DNA of 64,000 nt from Burkholderia sp. BCC0322 (GTDB lineage Bacteria; Pseudomonadota; Gammaproteobacteria; Burkholderiales; Burkholderiaceae), in the NCBI RefSeq assembly GCF_902833045.1, contig NZ_CADFDU010000015.1, forward strand, positions 110,884 to 174,883, read 5' to 3'. Each line of letters opens with the position of its first letter. Position 1 is the stretch's first letter. The position numbers and the translations under genes were made by a program. Below the pieces are notes generated by a model. It was given only the letters and a program-made list of their open reading frames with translations. It was not told the origin of the DNA and did not search any database. Positions 50,103-59,329 of the stretch are shown in pieces.

Positions 50103-51509
50103 TCAGTGTGCAGCGGGCGCCGTGCCCGCCGCGGGTTGGTTCGTCAGCGCGTCGACCACGCGCTCCATCTTCATGTACCGCGAGCCCTTCACGAGCAGCG
50201 TCGCCTGCGCACCGTAGCCCGCACCGAGCAGCGCTGCGACCAGCGTGCCGACGTCGCCGAAATGGCGAGCCGTGTCGCCGTATGCCGTGCAGGCATCGCG
50301 CGACGCGTCGCCGAGCGCGAACAGCGCGTCGATCCCGCGCTCGCGCGCGTAGGCACCGACCTCGCGATGAAAAGCCGGCCCTTCGTCGCCGACCTCGCCC
50401 ATGTCGCCGATCACCAGCACGCGCGGTGCCGGTTGCGCGGCGAGCACGTCGATCGCGGCGCGCATCGAATCGGGATTCGCGTTGTATGTATCGTCGACGA
50501 CCGTTGCACCCGCGAGGCTGCCTGCAATCGCCTGTTTCACCTGCAGCCGGCCCTTGATCGGCTCGAACGATTCGAGGCCCTGCCTGATCGCCGACAGCGC
50601 AACGCCGGCACCCAGCGCCGCGGCCGTCGCGGCCAGCGCGTTGCGCGCGTTGTGCTCGCCGAGCGCGCGCAGCCGCACCGTGACGGTGCCTGCGGGCGTG
50701 TCGATCACGAGTTCGCCGCCATGCAGACGGCCCGTGACCTGCGCGTCGTTCTGCCGCTCGGCATCGTGCAGCGCGAAATCGAGGATCCGGTTGCCGGTCG
50801 CCGCGATGCGCCAGATACCCGCGTATGCATCGTCGGCCGGGAACACCGCAACGCCGTCCGGCGGCAGCGCGTGAATCACGGCTGCGTGTTCGAGCGCGAC
50901 GGCTTCGACCGTCGCCATGAATTCCTGGTGCTCGCGTTGCGCGTTGTTGACGAGCGCGACCGTCGGCGCGGCAAGGCGCGCGAGGACTTCGGTTTCGCCC
51001 GGGTGGTTCATCCCGATCTCGATCACCGCGAGACGATGCGCGGCCGACAGGCGCAGCAACGTCAGCGGCAGGCCGACATCGTTGTTCAGGTTGCCGGCCG
51101 TCGCGAGCCGCGCGTCGGCGCCGACCGCCGCCGCGAAAATCGACGCGATCATTTCCTTGACGGTCGTCTTGCCGTTGCTGCCCGTCACCGCGACGAGCGG
51201 CAGCGCGAATCGTTTGCGCCAGCCGTGTGCGAGCGCGCCAAGTGCGGCACGCGTTTCGCCGCCTTCGATCGCCGGCATCGCGACGCCCGCCGGCACGTGC
51301 GCGACCAGCGCCGCGGCGGCACCGCGCGCCGCGACGTCGCCGAGGAAGTCGTGCGCATCGAAGCGCTCGCCTTTCAATGCGACGAACAGGTCGCCGGGGC
51401 CGGCCGTGCGGCTGTCCGTCGACACGCGGTCGAACGTGATGGCCGCGTCGCCGTGGACGGTTGCGCCGGGGATCAGGCGGGCGGCTTCGCCGAGACTGAG
51501 CATCGTCAT
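50103..51509 (-). CDS. murF: UDP-MurNAc-tripeptide--D-alanyl-D-alanine ligase
   Basis: Adds the D-Ala-D-Ala made by Ddl to give the pentapeptide. 468 residues. ATP loop VTGSNGKTTVKEM near 108, then EIGMNHPGE and DDTYNANPDSM. Its start overlaps the end of murE by four bases. Confidence 0.98.
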   Translation of the reverse strand: MTMLSLGEAARLIPGATVHGDAAITFDRVSTDSRTAGPGDLFVALKGERFDAHDFLGDVAARGAAAALVAHVPAGVAMPAIEGGETRAALGALAHGWRKRFALPLVAVTGSNGKTTVKEMIASIFAAAVGADARLATAGNLNNDVGLPLTLLRLSAAHRLAVIEIGMNHPGETEVLARLAAPTVALVNNAQREHQEFMATVEAVALEHAAVIHALPPDGVAVFPADDAYAGIWRIAATGNRILDFALHDAERQNDAQVTGRLHGGELVIDTPAGTVTVRLRALGEHNARNALAATAAALGAGVALSAIRQGLESFEPIKGRLQVKQAIAGSLAGATVVDDTYNANPDSMRAAIDVLAAQPAPRVLVIGDMGEVGDEGPAFHREVGAYARERGIDALFALGDASRDACTAYGDTARHFGDVGTLVAALLGAGYGAQATLLVKGSRYMKMERVVDALTNQPAAGTAPAAH

Positions 51510-53044
51510 TCGGCGCCTCCCTTACCGTGCGTCGCGCGCGCTGCCAGCGCGAGCCGCGCGTGATCCTGGTCCGAGAACGTGCGCTTCTTGCCCATGATTT
51601 CCTGCGTGGCCTCGTGGCCCTTGCCGGCCAGCACGACGACATCCTCGCGTGCGGCGCCGCGCACGGCCTGCAGGATCGCGCTCGCGCGATCCTCGATACG
51701 GCGTGCGTGATCGGGCGCGGTCATGCCCGCGACGATCTGGTCGATGATGCGCTGCGGATCCTCGCTGCGCGGGTTGTCGCTCGTGACGACGGTTTCATCG
51801 GCGAGCCGCTCCGCGATCGCGCCCATCAGCGGACGCTTCGTCGCATCGCGGTCGCCGCCGCAGCCGAACATGCAGACGAGCCGGCCACCGCGTGCCGTGG
51901 CGATCGGGCGCAGCGCGTCGAGCGTCTTTTCGAGCGCGTCGGGCGTGTGTGCGTAGTCGATCACGACGAGCGGTTCGTCGTTCTGCAGCCGGCCGCCGAG
52001 CCGCTGCATCCGGCCGTTGACGGACTCGAGCCGTGCGATCTCGGCGAGCGCCGCGTCGAACGGCACGTCGGCCGCGAGCAGCGAGCCGAGCACCGCGAGC
52101 AGGTTGCTGACGTTGAACGTGCCGAGCGTGCCGACTTCGACGTCCGCGTCGCCCCACGACGAATGCAGGCGGAATGCCGTGCCGGTCGCGGTGGCGCGCA
52201 CGTCGAGCGCGACCAGTTCGCGATCGGCGTCGGGCACCTGCGCGTCGCCGATCCCATACGCGATCGTGCGTACGCGGCCTGCCAGTTTCTCGAGCAGACG
52301 CTGGCCGGCTACGTCGTCGCGGTTGACGACCGCCGCGCGCAGGCCGCGCCACGCGAACAGCTTCGCCTTCGCGGCCTCGTACGCATCGAACGTGCCGTGA
52401 TAGTCGAGGTGATCCTGCGTGAGGTTCGTAAACACTGCGATGTCGAAGGCCGTACCGTTCACGCGCCCCTGATGCAGCGCGTGCGACGACACCTCCATCG
52501 CCACGGCCTTCGCGCCCGCGTCGCGCAATTGCGCAAGGCTGCGCTGCAATTGCGGCGCATCGGGGGTCGTGAAGCCGGTCGGCACGAGCTGGCCGGGCAT
52601 CCCGGTGCCGAGCGTGCCGATCACTGCACACGGCTGATGCAGCGCCGTCAGCGCGGCAGCGATCCATTGCGTGCACGAAGTCTTGCCGTTCGTACCGGTC
52701 ACACCCACCGTGAGCAGGCTGTCGCTCGGATCACCATACCAGCCGCTGGCGATCTCGCCGGCGAGCTGGTCGAGCGCAGGCACCGCAAGCGCGACAGGAA
52801 CGGCCGGCGCAGCGGCCAGCCCTTCCGGCTGATACAGCACGGCGGCCGCACCGCGCGCGACGGCGTCGGCAATGAAGGCACGATTGTCTGCCCCGTCGAC
52901 TGCATACGCGACAAACACGTCGCCAGCCTTGAGGCTGCGCGTGTCGGCATGCAGTTGCGCTGCGGGGGCCACATGCTGACGCAGCCACGCAAGCGCGGCT
53001 GCGATCTGCTGATGCGCCGGATGGGAACTGCGAGCGGCGCTCAT
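51506..53044 (-). CDS. murE: UDP-MurNAc-L-Ala-D-Glu--meso-diaminopimelate ligase
   Basis: Adds the third residue of the stem peptide. 512 residues. ATP loop GVTGTNGKTSCTQW near 112. The C-terminal DNPRSEDP motif is typical of enzymes that use meso-diaminopimelate rather than lysine. It overlaps ftsI and murF by four bases each. Confidence 0.98.
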   Translation of the reverse strand: MSAARSSHPAHQQIAAALAWLRQHVAPAAQLHADTRSLKAGDVFVAYAVDGADNRAFIADAVARGAAAVLYQPEGLAAAPAVPVALAVPALDQLAGEIASGWYGDPSDSLLTVGVTGTNGKTSCTQWIAAALTALHQPCAVIGTLGTGMPGQLVPTGFTTPDAPQLQRSLAQLRDAGAKAVAMEVSSHALHQGRVNGTAFDIAVFTNLTQDHLDYHGTFDAYEAAKAKLFAWRGLRAAVVNRDDVAGQRLLEKLAGRVRTIAYGIGDAQVPDADRELVALDVRATATGTAFRLHSSWGDADVEVGTLGTFNVSNLLAVLGSLLAADVPFDAALAEIARLESVNGRMQRLGGRLQNDEPLVVIDYAHTPDALEKTLDALRPIATARGGRLVCMFGCGGDRDATKRPLMGAIAERLADETVVTSDNPRSEDPQRIIDQIVAGMTAPDHARRIEDRASAILQAVRGAAREDVVVLAGKGHEATQEIMGKKRTFSDQDHARLALAARATHGKGGAE

Positions 53045-54888
53045 CGAACAACTCCTGGTGAATTACGCGTCGTGCTGGACACGATCATATGCTTTGCACC
53101 GCCACCCGCGGCCAGCTTTTGCGGCCCCGTCGCGGAAGGTGCCGCCGGCGAATCGTCAGACACGACGAGCTGCTTGATCGGCATGTTCGGCGGCACGTTC
53201 AGCGCACGCATCGTGTCGCCGGCGATCGCCGAGAATACGGGGCCTGACACCTGGCCGCCGAAGTGGCTGCCGGCGGTCGGCTCGTCGACCGACACCGCGA
53301 CAACGATGCGCGGGTTCGGCATCGGCGCCATCCCGACGAACGACGCACGGTACTTGCGCGTGTAGCCGTGACCTTCATGCTTGTACGCGGTACCGCTCTT
53401 GCCGCCGACGCGATAGCCCGGCACGGCCGCATCGGGCGACGTGCCGCCCGGCGCCACCACCGTTTCGAGCATCGCGCGCACTTCGCGCGCGGTGGTCGGG
53501 TTGAACACCTGCGTACCCACGACCGGCTGGTTGGGGTCGGTCTTGAAAATGGTCACCGGCATGAGCTCGCCGTCGTGCGCGATCGCCGTATAGGCGCGCG
53601 CGAGCTGGAACAGCGACACCGACAGGCCGTAGCCGTACGACATCGTCGCCTGCTCGATGCGGCGCCAGCTCTTCCACGGACGCAGGCGACCCGCCACCGC
53701 GCCCGGGAACCCGACCTTCGGCGCCTGGCCGAGGCCGATGCTCGTATACATATTCCACATTTCCTCGGGCCGCATCGTCATCGCGATCTTCGTCGCGCCG
53801 ATGTTGCTCGACTTCTGGATCACGCCGCCGACCGTCAGCGTGCCGAAGCCCGCGTCGTCGGTGATCGGTGCGCCGTCGAGCACGAAATGCCCGTTGCCCG
53901 TCTCGACGAGCGTGTTCGGCGTCACGCGGTGCAGGTCGAGTGCGAGCGACACCGTGAACGGCTTCATGATCGAGCCCGGCTCGAACACGTCGGTCATGAT
54001 CCGGTTGCGCAGCTGCTCGCCCGTCATGCGCGAGCGGTCGTTCGGGTTGTACGTCGGGTAGTTGACGAGTGCGAGCACCTCGCCGGTGCGCACGTCGACG
54101 ACCATCGCCGCGCCGGCCTTCGCCTTGAACTTCTCGACGGCGGCCTTCAGGTTCGCGTACGCGATGTACTGGATCTTGCTGTCGATCGACAGGTCGACGT
54201 CCGTGCCGTTGTGCGGCGGAATCTGCTCGGCGACGTCCTCGACGATGTGCCCCATCCGGTCCTTGATCACGCGACGCACGCCCGACGTGCCGGACAGCAT
54301 CTTCTGGTCGCCCAGCTCGACGCCCTCCTGCCCTTCGTCCTCGACGTTCGTGAAGCCGATCAGGTGAGCAGTGATCTCGCCCTCCGGATAGAAGCGCTTG
54401 TATTCGTTGCGCTGATAGATGCCGGGAATGTCGAGCGCGGCGACCTTGTCCGCGACGTCGATCGGCACCTGGCGCTTGACGTAGACGAAGCCCTTGTCCT
54501 CCGACAGCTTGACGCGCAGTTCCTTCGGCGTCATGCCGAGGAGCTTGCCGAGCTGGTTGACCTTGTCGGCGTCGAGATCGTCCGGCACCGCGTCGGGAAT
54601 CGCCCAGATCGCGCGCACCGGCAGGCTCGTCGCGAGCACGAGCCCGTTACGGTCGAGAATCTTGCCGCGCGTCGCCGGCAGCTCGAGCGTGCGCTGGTAG
54701 CGGCTTTCGCCCTGCTTCTGGTAGAACGCGTTGCCGGGCCCCTGGATCCAGAACGCACGCGCGGCCAGCGCGACGAATGCCATGAACAGCAGGAACACGA
54801 CGAGCTTCGAGCGCCACATCGGCAGATGCACGCCCAGCACGGGGCTCGACGAAAACTTCACGTTCTGGCGCTTCTGGGACGGTTTCAT
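53041..54888 (-). CDS. ftsI: Penicillin-binding protein 3, septal transpeptidase
   Basis: Class B PBP that cross-links septal peptidoglycan with FtsW; a beta-lactam target. 615 residues. One transmembrane segment (about 29-48, LVVFLLFMAFVALAARAFW), the PBP dimer domain, then the transpeptidase domain with SxxK (EPGSIMKPF), SxN (KSSNIGA) and KSGT (GGKSGTAYK). The ATG at 54888 gives [10 protein letters not shown]; the open frame for 99 codons upstream is rejected because it covers ftsL in another frame. Confidence 0.98.
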   Translation of the reverse strand: MKPSQKRQNVKFSSSPVLGVHLPMWRSKLVVFLLFMAFVALAARAFWIQGPGNAFYQKQGESRYQRTLELPATRGKILDRNGLVLATSLPVRAIWAIPDAVPDDLDADKVNQLGKLLGMTPKELRVKLSEDKGFVYVKRQVPIDVADKVAALDIPGIYQRNEYKRFYPEGEITAHLIGFTNVEDEGQEGVELGDQKMLSGTSGVRRVIKDRMGHIVEDVAEQIPPHNGTDVDLSIDSKIQYIAYANLKAAVEKFKAKAGAAMVVDVRTGEVLALVNYPTYNPNDRSRMTGEQLRNRIMTDVFEPGSIMKPFTVSLALDLHRVTPNTLVETGNGHFVLDGAPITDDAGFGTLTVGGVIQKSSNIGATKIAMTMRPEEMWNMYTSIGLGQAPKVGFPGAVAGRLRPWKSWRRIEQATMSYGYGLSVSLFQLARAYTAIAHDGELMPVTIFKTDPNQPVVGTQVFNPTTAREVRAMLETVVAPGGTSPDAAVPGYRVGGKSGTAYKHEGHGYTRKYRASFVGMAPMPNPRIVVAVSVDEPTAGSHFGGQVSGPVFSAIAGDTMRALNVPPNMPIKQLVVSDDSPAAPSATGPQKLAAGGGAKHMIVSSTTRNSPGVVR

Positions 54889-55226
54889 CGCGCGCCCCCC
54901 TTGCCCTTGCCAGCCGTGTCCGCCGAAGCCGGGATCGGTGCATCGATCGCCTTCGCGGCGCCCGGCTGCAGTGTCAGATATTGCGTGCGGCCGGTCGTGA
55001 TCGGCTGCATCTTCAGCGTATCGTTCGCAAGCTGCTCGATGCGCGACGTCTTCGACAGCGCGCTCTGCTGATATTGGAGCTGCGCGTAGTCCTGCTGGAG
55101 CTGACGCTCCTGCGACTGCGCACGCTGCAGCTGGATGAAGATCTGGCGCTGCTGGTTCGTCGAATTGACGACCGACAACGCGCAACCCATCACGATGATC
55201 AGCAGGAAGATATTGAAGCGGCTCAT
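54885..55226 (-). CDS. ftsL: Cell division protein FtsL
   Basis: 113-residue bitopic protein. Transmembrane segment at about 4-22 ([17 protein letters not shown]), then a coiled-coil stretch rich in Gln and Leu (about 25-70), the usual FtsL layout for binding FtsB. The Ala/Gly/Lys tail is not conserved. It overlaps rsmH and ftsI by four bases each. Confidence 0.94.
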   Translation of the reverse strand: MSRFNIFLLIIVMGCALSVVNSTNQQRQIFIQLQRAQSQERQLQQDYAQLQYQQSALSKTSRIEQLANDTLKMQPITTGRTQYLTLQPGAAKAIDAPIPASADTAGKGKGGAR

Positions 55227-56164
55227 GGCGTGACGCGCTCCGCGATGCGCATCACGGCCGAGCGGGCGCGCGGATTCGCTGCGACTTCCGCTTCACTCGG
55301 GAACTGGCGGCTGATGATCTTGAGCGGCGGGCTCGGGAGGTCGACGGCACGGATCGGCAGGCGACGATCGACCGCGGGCGCACTGGCGTGCGCCTGCATG
55401 AATCGCTTGACGATCCGGTCCTCGAGTGAATGAAAGCTGATGACCACCAGCCGCCCCCCTTGCTCCAGCAACGACAGTGCCGCGTCTAGTACGACTTGCA
55501 GGTCCGCAAGCTCTTGATTGACGTGAATCCGTATAGCCTGAAAGGTGCGGGTTGCCGGATCCTTGCCCTTCTCACGGGTTTTGACGACGTGACCCACGAT
55601 TTGGGCAAGCTCGCCCGTGGTGTCGAGAGGCCCAAGACGGTCGGACTCTGCCCGGCGAGCAACAAGCGCCTTTGCAATCTGAAAAGCAAACCGTTCTTCC
55701 CCATAATCCCGTATCACCTCCGTCAATTCCTGCACCGAAGCCCGTGCGAGCCATTCCGCCGCCGACTCGCCGCGCGTCGGATCCATCCGCATGTCCAGCG
55801 GACCATCGGCGCGGAAGCTGAAGCCGCGCGCCGGATCGTCCACCTGCGGCGAGGACACGCCCAGGTCAAGCAACACACCTGACACCTTCTCGACGCCGCG
55901 CGCCGCAAGCGCGTCGCGCATCGATGCAAAGCTGTCGTGCACGATCGAGAAGCGCGCATCCTCGATGCCCTGCGCCGTCTCGATCGCCCTCGGATCCTTG
56001 TCGAACGCGATCAGCCGCCCGGCCGGCGCCAGCCGCGCGAGCACCGCACGGCTATGGCCGCCGCGCCCGAACGTGCCGTCGACATAGATGCCGTCCGGTC
56101 GCGTCACGAGCGACTCGACCGCTTCGTCCAACAACACGGTCCGATGCTGCAGTTCGTTTCCCAT
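55223..56164 (-). CDS. rsmH: 16S rRNA (cytosine-1402-N4)-methyltransferase
   Basis: SAM-dependent enzyme (formerly MraW) that methylates C1402 in the ribosomal decoding site. 313 residues. Motifs [12 protein letters not shown] near 32, [19 protein letters not shown] near 100, and [15 protein letters not shown] near 250. The ATG at 56164 gives [12 protein letters not shown], matching the remembered Burkholderia start. 23 bases after mraZ. Confidence 0.98.
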   Translation of the reverse strand: MGNELQHRTVLLDEAVESLVTRPDGIYVDGTFGRGGHSRAVLARLAPAGRLIAFDKDPRAIETAQGIEDARFSIVHDSFASMRDALAARGVEKVSGVLLDLGVSSPQVDDPARGFSFRADGPLDMRMDPTRGESAAEWLARASVQELTEVIRDYGEERFAFQIAKALVARRAESDRLGPLDTTGELAQIVGHVVKTREKGKDPATRTFQAIRIHVNQELADLQVVLDAALSLLEQGGRLVVISFHSLEDRIVKRFMQAHASAPAVDRRLPIRAVDLPSPPLKIISRQFPSEAEVAANPRARSAVMRIAERVTP

Positions 56165-56187
56165 CGCGGGCGTCTCCGTCACCGCAA

Positions 56188-56616
56188 TCAGAACGTGAAA
56201 TTCTTCAGCGCATCGGGCATGCCCTGCGCCATCGCTGCCTGCTCCTTCGCGTTGTAGGTTTGCGAATCCCACAGCTCGAAGTGACTACCCATTCCCAACA
56301 ACATGACTTCCTTTTCCAGTCCGGCTGCCGTGCGCAGCTCGGGCGATACGAGAATCCGGCCCGCGCTGTCGAGATCGACATCCATCGCATTGCCGAGAAA
56401 AATGCGCCGCCACCAGTGCGCGTCCATCGGCAGCGCGGCGATCTTGGCGCGGAATACTTCCCATTCGGGGCGCGGAAACAGCAACAGGCAGCCGTCCGGG
56501 TGCTTGGTCACAGTCACCCGTCCTTCTGCCTGTCCTTGCAGCGCTTCGCGATAGCGAGCCGGCACCGACATCCGCCCTTTCGCATCGAGCGTCAGCGCCG
56601 ACGCCCCTTGGAACAC
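56188..56616 (-). CDS. mraZ: Transcriptional regulator MraZ
   Basis: 142-residue DNA-binding protein with two SpoVT/AbrB-type MraZ domains ([20 protein letters not shown] and [16 protein letters not shown]). It forms ring oligomers and represses the dcw promoter in E. coli by binding TGGGN repeats. The start is a GTG with GGGAG eight bases upstream; an ATG further up is out of frame. Its binding repeats lie at 56689-56724. Confidence 0.97.
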   Translation of the reverse strand: MFQGASALTLDAKGRMSVPARYREALQGQAEGRVTVTKHPDGCLLLFPRPEWEVFRAKIAALPMDAHWWRRIFLGNAMDVDLDSAGRILVSPELRTAAGLEKEVMLLGMGSHFELWDSQTYNAKEQAAMAQGMPDALKNFTF

Positions 56617-56688
56617 TTTCCGCTCTCCCGTTCAGGGCACCGAAGCACCCGCTCCATGCTGAGAATTTAGCCGGAATAGCCCGCCAAA

Positions 56689-56724
56689 TCACACAAAAAT
56701 ACACTTTCTCACACTGCTTCCCAC
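56689..56724 (-). promoter_or_regulatory. MraZ-type binding repeats upstream of mraZ
   Basis: Four hexamers on the minus strand, GTGGGA (56719-56724), GTGTGA (56709-56714), GTGTAT (56699-56704) and GTGTGA (56689-56694), spaced exactly ten bases apart, about 70-110 bases before the mraZ start. The 10-bp period is that of the E. coli MraZ box, with GTG at the core. They should carry autoregulation of the whole dcw cluster. Confidence 0.8.
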
Positions 56725-57001
56725 TTTAGAGGAAGGGTGTGGCACGGTCAAGGGAGCGGCCCGCTTTTTTGACGAATTTTGTTAGTTAGAACAAGGACTT
56801 ACGCGCACATGCTCATGCGCCCCTCATTCCAAAAACCGTTATAAATGAATGAGCTAGTGCAACTTGTGAAGGTGATACGTGAGAAAGACGGGCCAGACGG
56901 GTGTGCGGACGGGGCTTTCGGGGGCGGGAAAACGCGGAATAAACGGGCGGTATCAGCGGCGGGGAACCGGGGCGACGTCACGCATCGCCCCGATGCGGAT
57001 C

Positions 57002-57628
57002 TTACAGATAGTACGCAGTGCTCGTCATGACTTTCGACGCGGCGCGCATCAGCATTCGCGCGGGCAACGGCAGTTCGATCCCGCCAGCGTCGGCCGCGGC
57101 CTTGCCGTGTTTCACTTCGTCGATACGCATCTGGTCGACGATCGCACGCGACGCGGTATCGGCCGCCGGCAACTCGGACATGTGGCCTTCGAGATGGCTC
57201 TCGACCTGCCGCTCGGTCTCGGCCATGAAGCCGAGGCTGACTTTGTCGCCGAGCGCGCCGGCCGCCACGCCGATCACGAGCGAACCCGCATACCAGAGCG
57301 GGTTCAGCAGGCTCGGGCGCGAGTCGAGTTCCTTCAGGCGGTGTGCGGTCCACGCGAGGTGGTCCTCCTCCTCGCGCGCAGCCTCTTCGAACATTGCCTT
57401 CGCCGACGCCGTGCGCGCAGTGAGCTTCTGCGCCTGGTAGAGCGCCTGCGCGCAGACCTCGCCGACGTGGTTCACGCGCATCAGCCCGGCGGCATGCGTA
57501 CGCTCCGCTGGCGTCAGCTCGACGGTCGGCGCCTCTGCCGGCGCAGGCACCGGCCGGCTCATCCGGCTAATGCCGGTCAGCGATCGCAGGCCGCGATCGA
57601 ATTCGCTGATCAGTTCATCAAACACCAT
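57002..57628 (-). CDS. coq7: 2-polyprenyl-3-methyl-6-methoxy-1,4-benzoquinone monooxygenase (Coq7)
   Basis: Di-iron hydroxylase in ubiquinone synthesis. 208 residues. Two ExxH halves are visible (EEEDHLAWT and DEVKHGKAA), plus the membrane-associated stretch [20 protein letters not shown]. Metal ligands Glu-Glu-His and Glu-Glu-His fit the family. Divergent from the porin. No convincing terminator after the stop. Confidence 0.96.
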   Translation of the reverse strand: MVFDELISEFDRGLRSLTGISRMSRPVPAPAEAPTVELTPAERTHAAGLMRVNHVGEVCAQALYQAQKLTARTASAKAMFEEAAREEEDHLAWTAHRLKELDSRPSLLNPLWYAGSLVIGVAAGALGDKVSLGFMAETERQVESHLEGHMSELPAADTASRAIVDQMRIDEVKHGKAAADAGGIELPLPARMLMRAASKVMTSTAYYL

Positions 57629-57783
57629 CCTGTTCTCCTGGCTGCAGGTGCTGCCGCGAGCGGCAAGGGCACGAGTCCGCTGCGTAACCGACTTGATTAT
57701 TCAGCGGAAATTGCGGTTAACCCGTGATTTTAACCATTGTTGCATAAAGGAAACATGGCGACCTTGAGCTGCGGCATTTCGCT

Positions 57784-57811
57784 TTGTGGCAAAAACCGGT
57801 TTTGCTACATT
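57784..57811 (+). promoter_or_regulatory. Candidate porin promoter
   Basis: TTGTGG (57784-57789), 16-base spacer, TACATT (57806-57811). It would give a leader of about 85 bases before the porin ATG. A fair but not strong match. Confidence 0.45.
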
Positions 57812-57904
57812 ACGTGCGACTTCTTGCGAAGTTGCTGGGGCCCGTCGACAGAACATAACTATCCGCCCCGCCAGAAAAATTCAGTGAATTTTGGAGATCC
57901 GTTA

Positions 57905-59056
57905 ATGAAAAAGTCGCTTCTCGCGCTCGTCGCGCTGGGCGCGTTCGCTGGCGCTGCCCATGCGCAAAGCAGCGTGACGCTTTACGGCATCATCGATGAA
58001 GGCCTGCTCTTCAACAACAACGCAGGCGGCAAGCACCTCTACAGCATGGCCAGCGGCGTGATGCAAGGCAGCCGCTTCGGCCTGCGCGGCACCGAAGACC
58101 TCGGTGGCGGCCTGAAGGCGATCTTCACCCTCGAAAACGGTTTCGACGTGAACAGCGGCAAGCTCGGTCAGGGCGGCCTGATGTTCGGTCGCCAGGCTTA
58201 CGTCGGCCTGTCGAGCCAGTACGGCACCGTCACGCTGGGTCGTCAGTACGACTCCGTCGTCGACTTCGTCGGCCCGCTCGAGGCAGGTGACCAGTGGGGC
58301 GGCTACATCGCCGCTCACCCGGGTGACCTCGACAACTTCAACAACGCCTATCGCGTGAACAACGCGGTCAAGTTCACGAGCCAGAGCTACGGCGGCTTCA
58401 CGTTCGGCGGCTTGTACAGCTTCGGCGGTCAGGCAGGCCAGTTCTCGAAGAACCAGGTCTGGTCGCTCGGCGCAGGCTACAACAACGGCCCGCTGGTCTT
58501 GGGTGTCGGTTACTTGAACGCACGTACGCCGAACCAGTTCGGCGGCATGTTCAACAACGGTTCCACGTCTTCGTCGGTCTCGTCGCCGATCTACGGCGCG
58601 TACGCGAACAACGCGAACACGTACCAGGTCATCGGTGCAGGCGGCGCCTACACGTTCGGCGCAGCGACGATCGGCGCGACGTACTCGAACACGAAGTTCA
58701 AGGGCTTCTCGGCAGGCCCGTTCGTGAACCAGACGGCGACGTTCAACAACGGCGAAATCAACTTCAAGTATCAGTTGACCCCGGCGTTGATTCTCGGCGC
58801 AGCGTACGACTACACGCAAGGCAGCAAGATCGACGGCAACTCGGCAGCCAAGTACCATCAGGGCTCGCTGGGCGTCGACTACTTCCTGTCGAAGCGCACC
58901 GACGTCTACGCGATCGGCGTGTACCAGCATGCATCGGGCAACGTGCTCGACTCGAACGGCGACGTCCTGAAGGCAACGGCAGCGATCAACGGTCTCGCAG
59001 GTTCGAGCTCCGCCAACCAGGTCGCCGCACGCGTCGGCATCCGTCACAAGTTCTAA
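57905..59056 (+). CDS. Gram-negative general porin (OmpC/Omp32 type)
   Basis: 383 residues. Signal peptide MKKSLLALVALGAFAGAAHA with cleavage before QSSVTLYG. Sixteen-strand beta-barrel character throughout: GSRFGLRGTEDLGGGLKAIF, the constriction-loop region near YVGLSSQYGTVTLGRQYD, and a C-terminal Phe (ARVGIRHKF), the BamA recognition end. GGAGA lies about seven bases before the ATG. Strong composition bias of a highly expressed gene. Trimeric outer-membrane channel; selectivity is not known. Confidence 0.96.
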   Translation: MKKSLLALVALGAFAGAAHAQSSVTLYGIIDEGLLFNNNAGGKHLYSMASGVMQGSRFGLRGTEDLGGGLKAIFTLENGFDVNSGKLGQGGLMFGRQAYVGLSSQYGTVTLGRQYDSVVDFVGPLEAGDQWGGYIAAHPGDLDNFNNAYRVNNAVKFTSQSYGGFTFGGLYSFGGQAGQFSKNQVWSLGAGYNNGPLVLGVGYLNARTPNQFGGMFNNGSTSSSVSSPIYGAYANNANTYQVIGAGGAYTFGAATIGATYSNTKFKGFSAGPFVNQTATFNNGEINFKYQLTPALILGAAYDYTQGSKIDGNSAAKYHQGSLGVDYFLSKRTDVYAIGVYQHASGNVLDSNGDVLKATAAINGLAGSSSANQVAARVGIRHKF

Positions 59057-59086
59057 TCAGCTTGCTTGACAAGCCGCTGCATATTG

Positions 59087-59110
59087 AAGGCGCCTTCGGG
59101 CGCCTTTTTC
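59087..59110 (+). terminator. Terminator after the porin gene
   Basis: AAGGCGCC, loop TTCG, GGCGCCTT, then further T residues. Confidence 0.9.
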
Positions 59111-59281
59111 TTTTCCGGTCGATGCCGTTGCAAATCTGGCGCGCGACGAATCGTACCGGCTGCGACACGCTGTTCGCGGGGCGCCGTGCCGTCTCTGCTG
59201 CGTCGAAACGCACTGCCACCACCGCAAGGCCATTCCGGACGCGAACTCGTTCGGAAACAGCCTCGTCCGGGCTGCACCGCA

Positions 59282-59315
59282 AACGAAAAGCCCGGCACAA
59301 GCCGGGCTTTTCGTT
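59282..59315. terminator. Bidirectional terminator, main end signal for the fadD-type gene
   Basis: A perfect 15-bp stem AACGAAAAGCCCGGC / GCCGGGCTTTTCGTT with loop ACAA. It lies 15 bases past the acyl-CoA ligase stop. Confidence 0.9.
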
Positions 59316-59329
59316 CCGATCGACCGCCG

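Noticed and set aside
56933-57002. GGGGCGA/TCGCCCC hairpin after coq7 as a terminator
   Set aside because: No T run follows on the minus strand.
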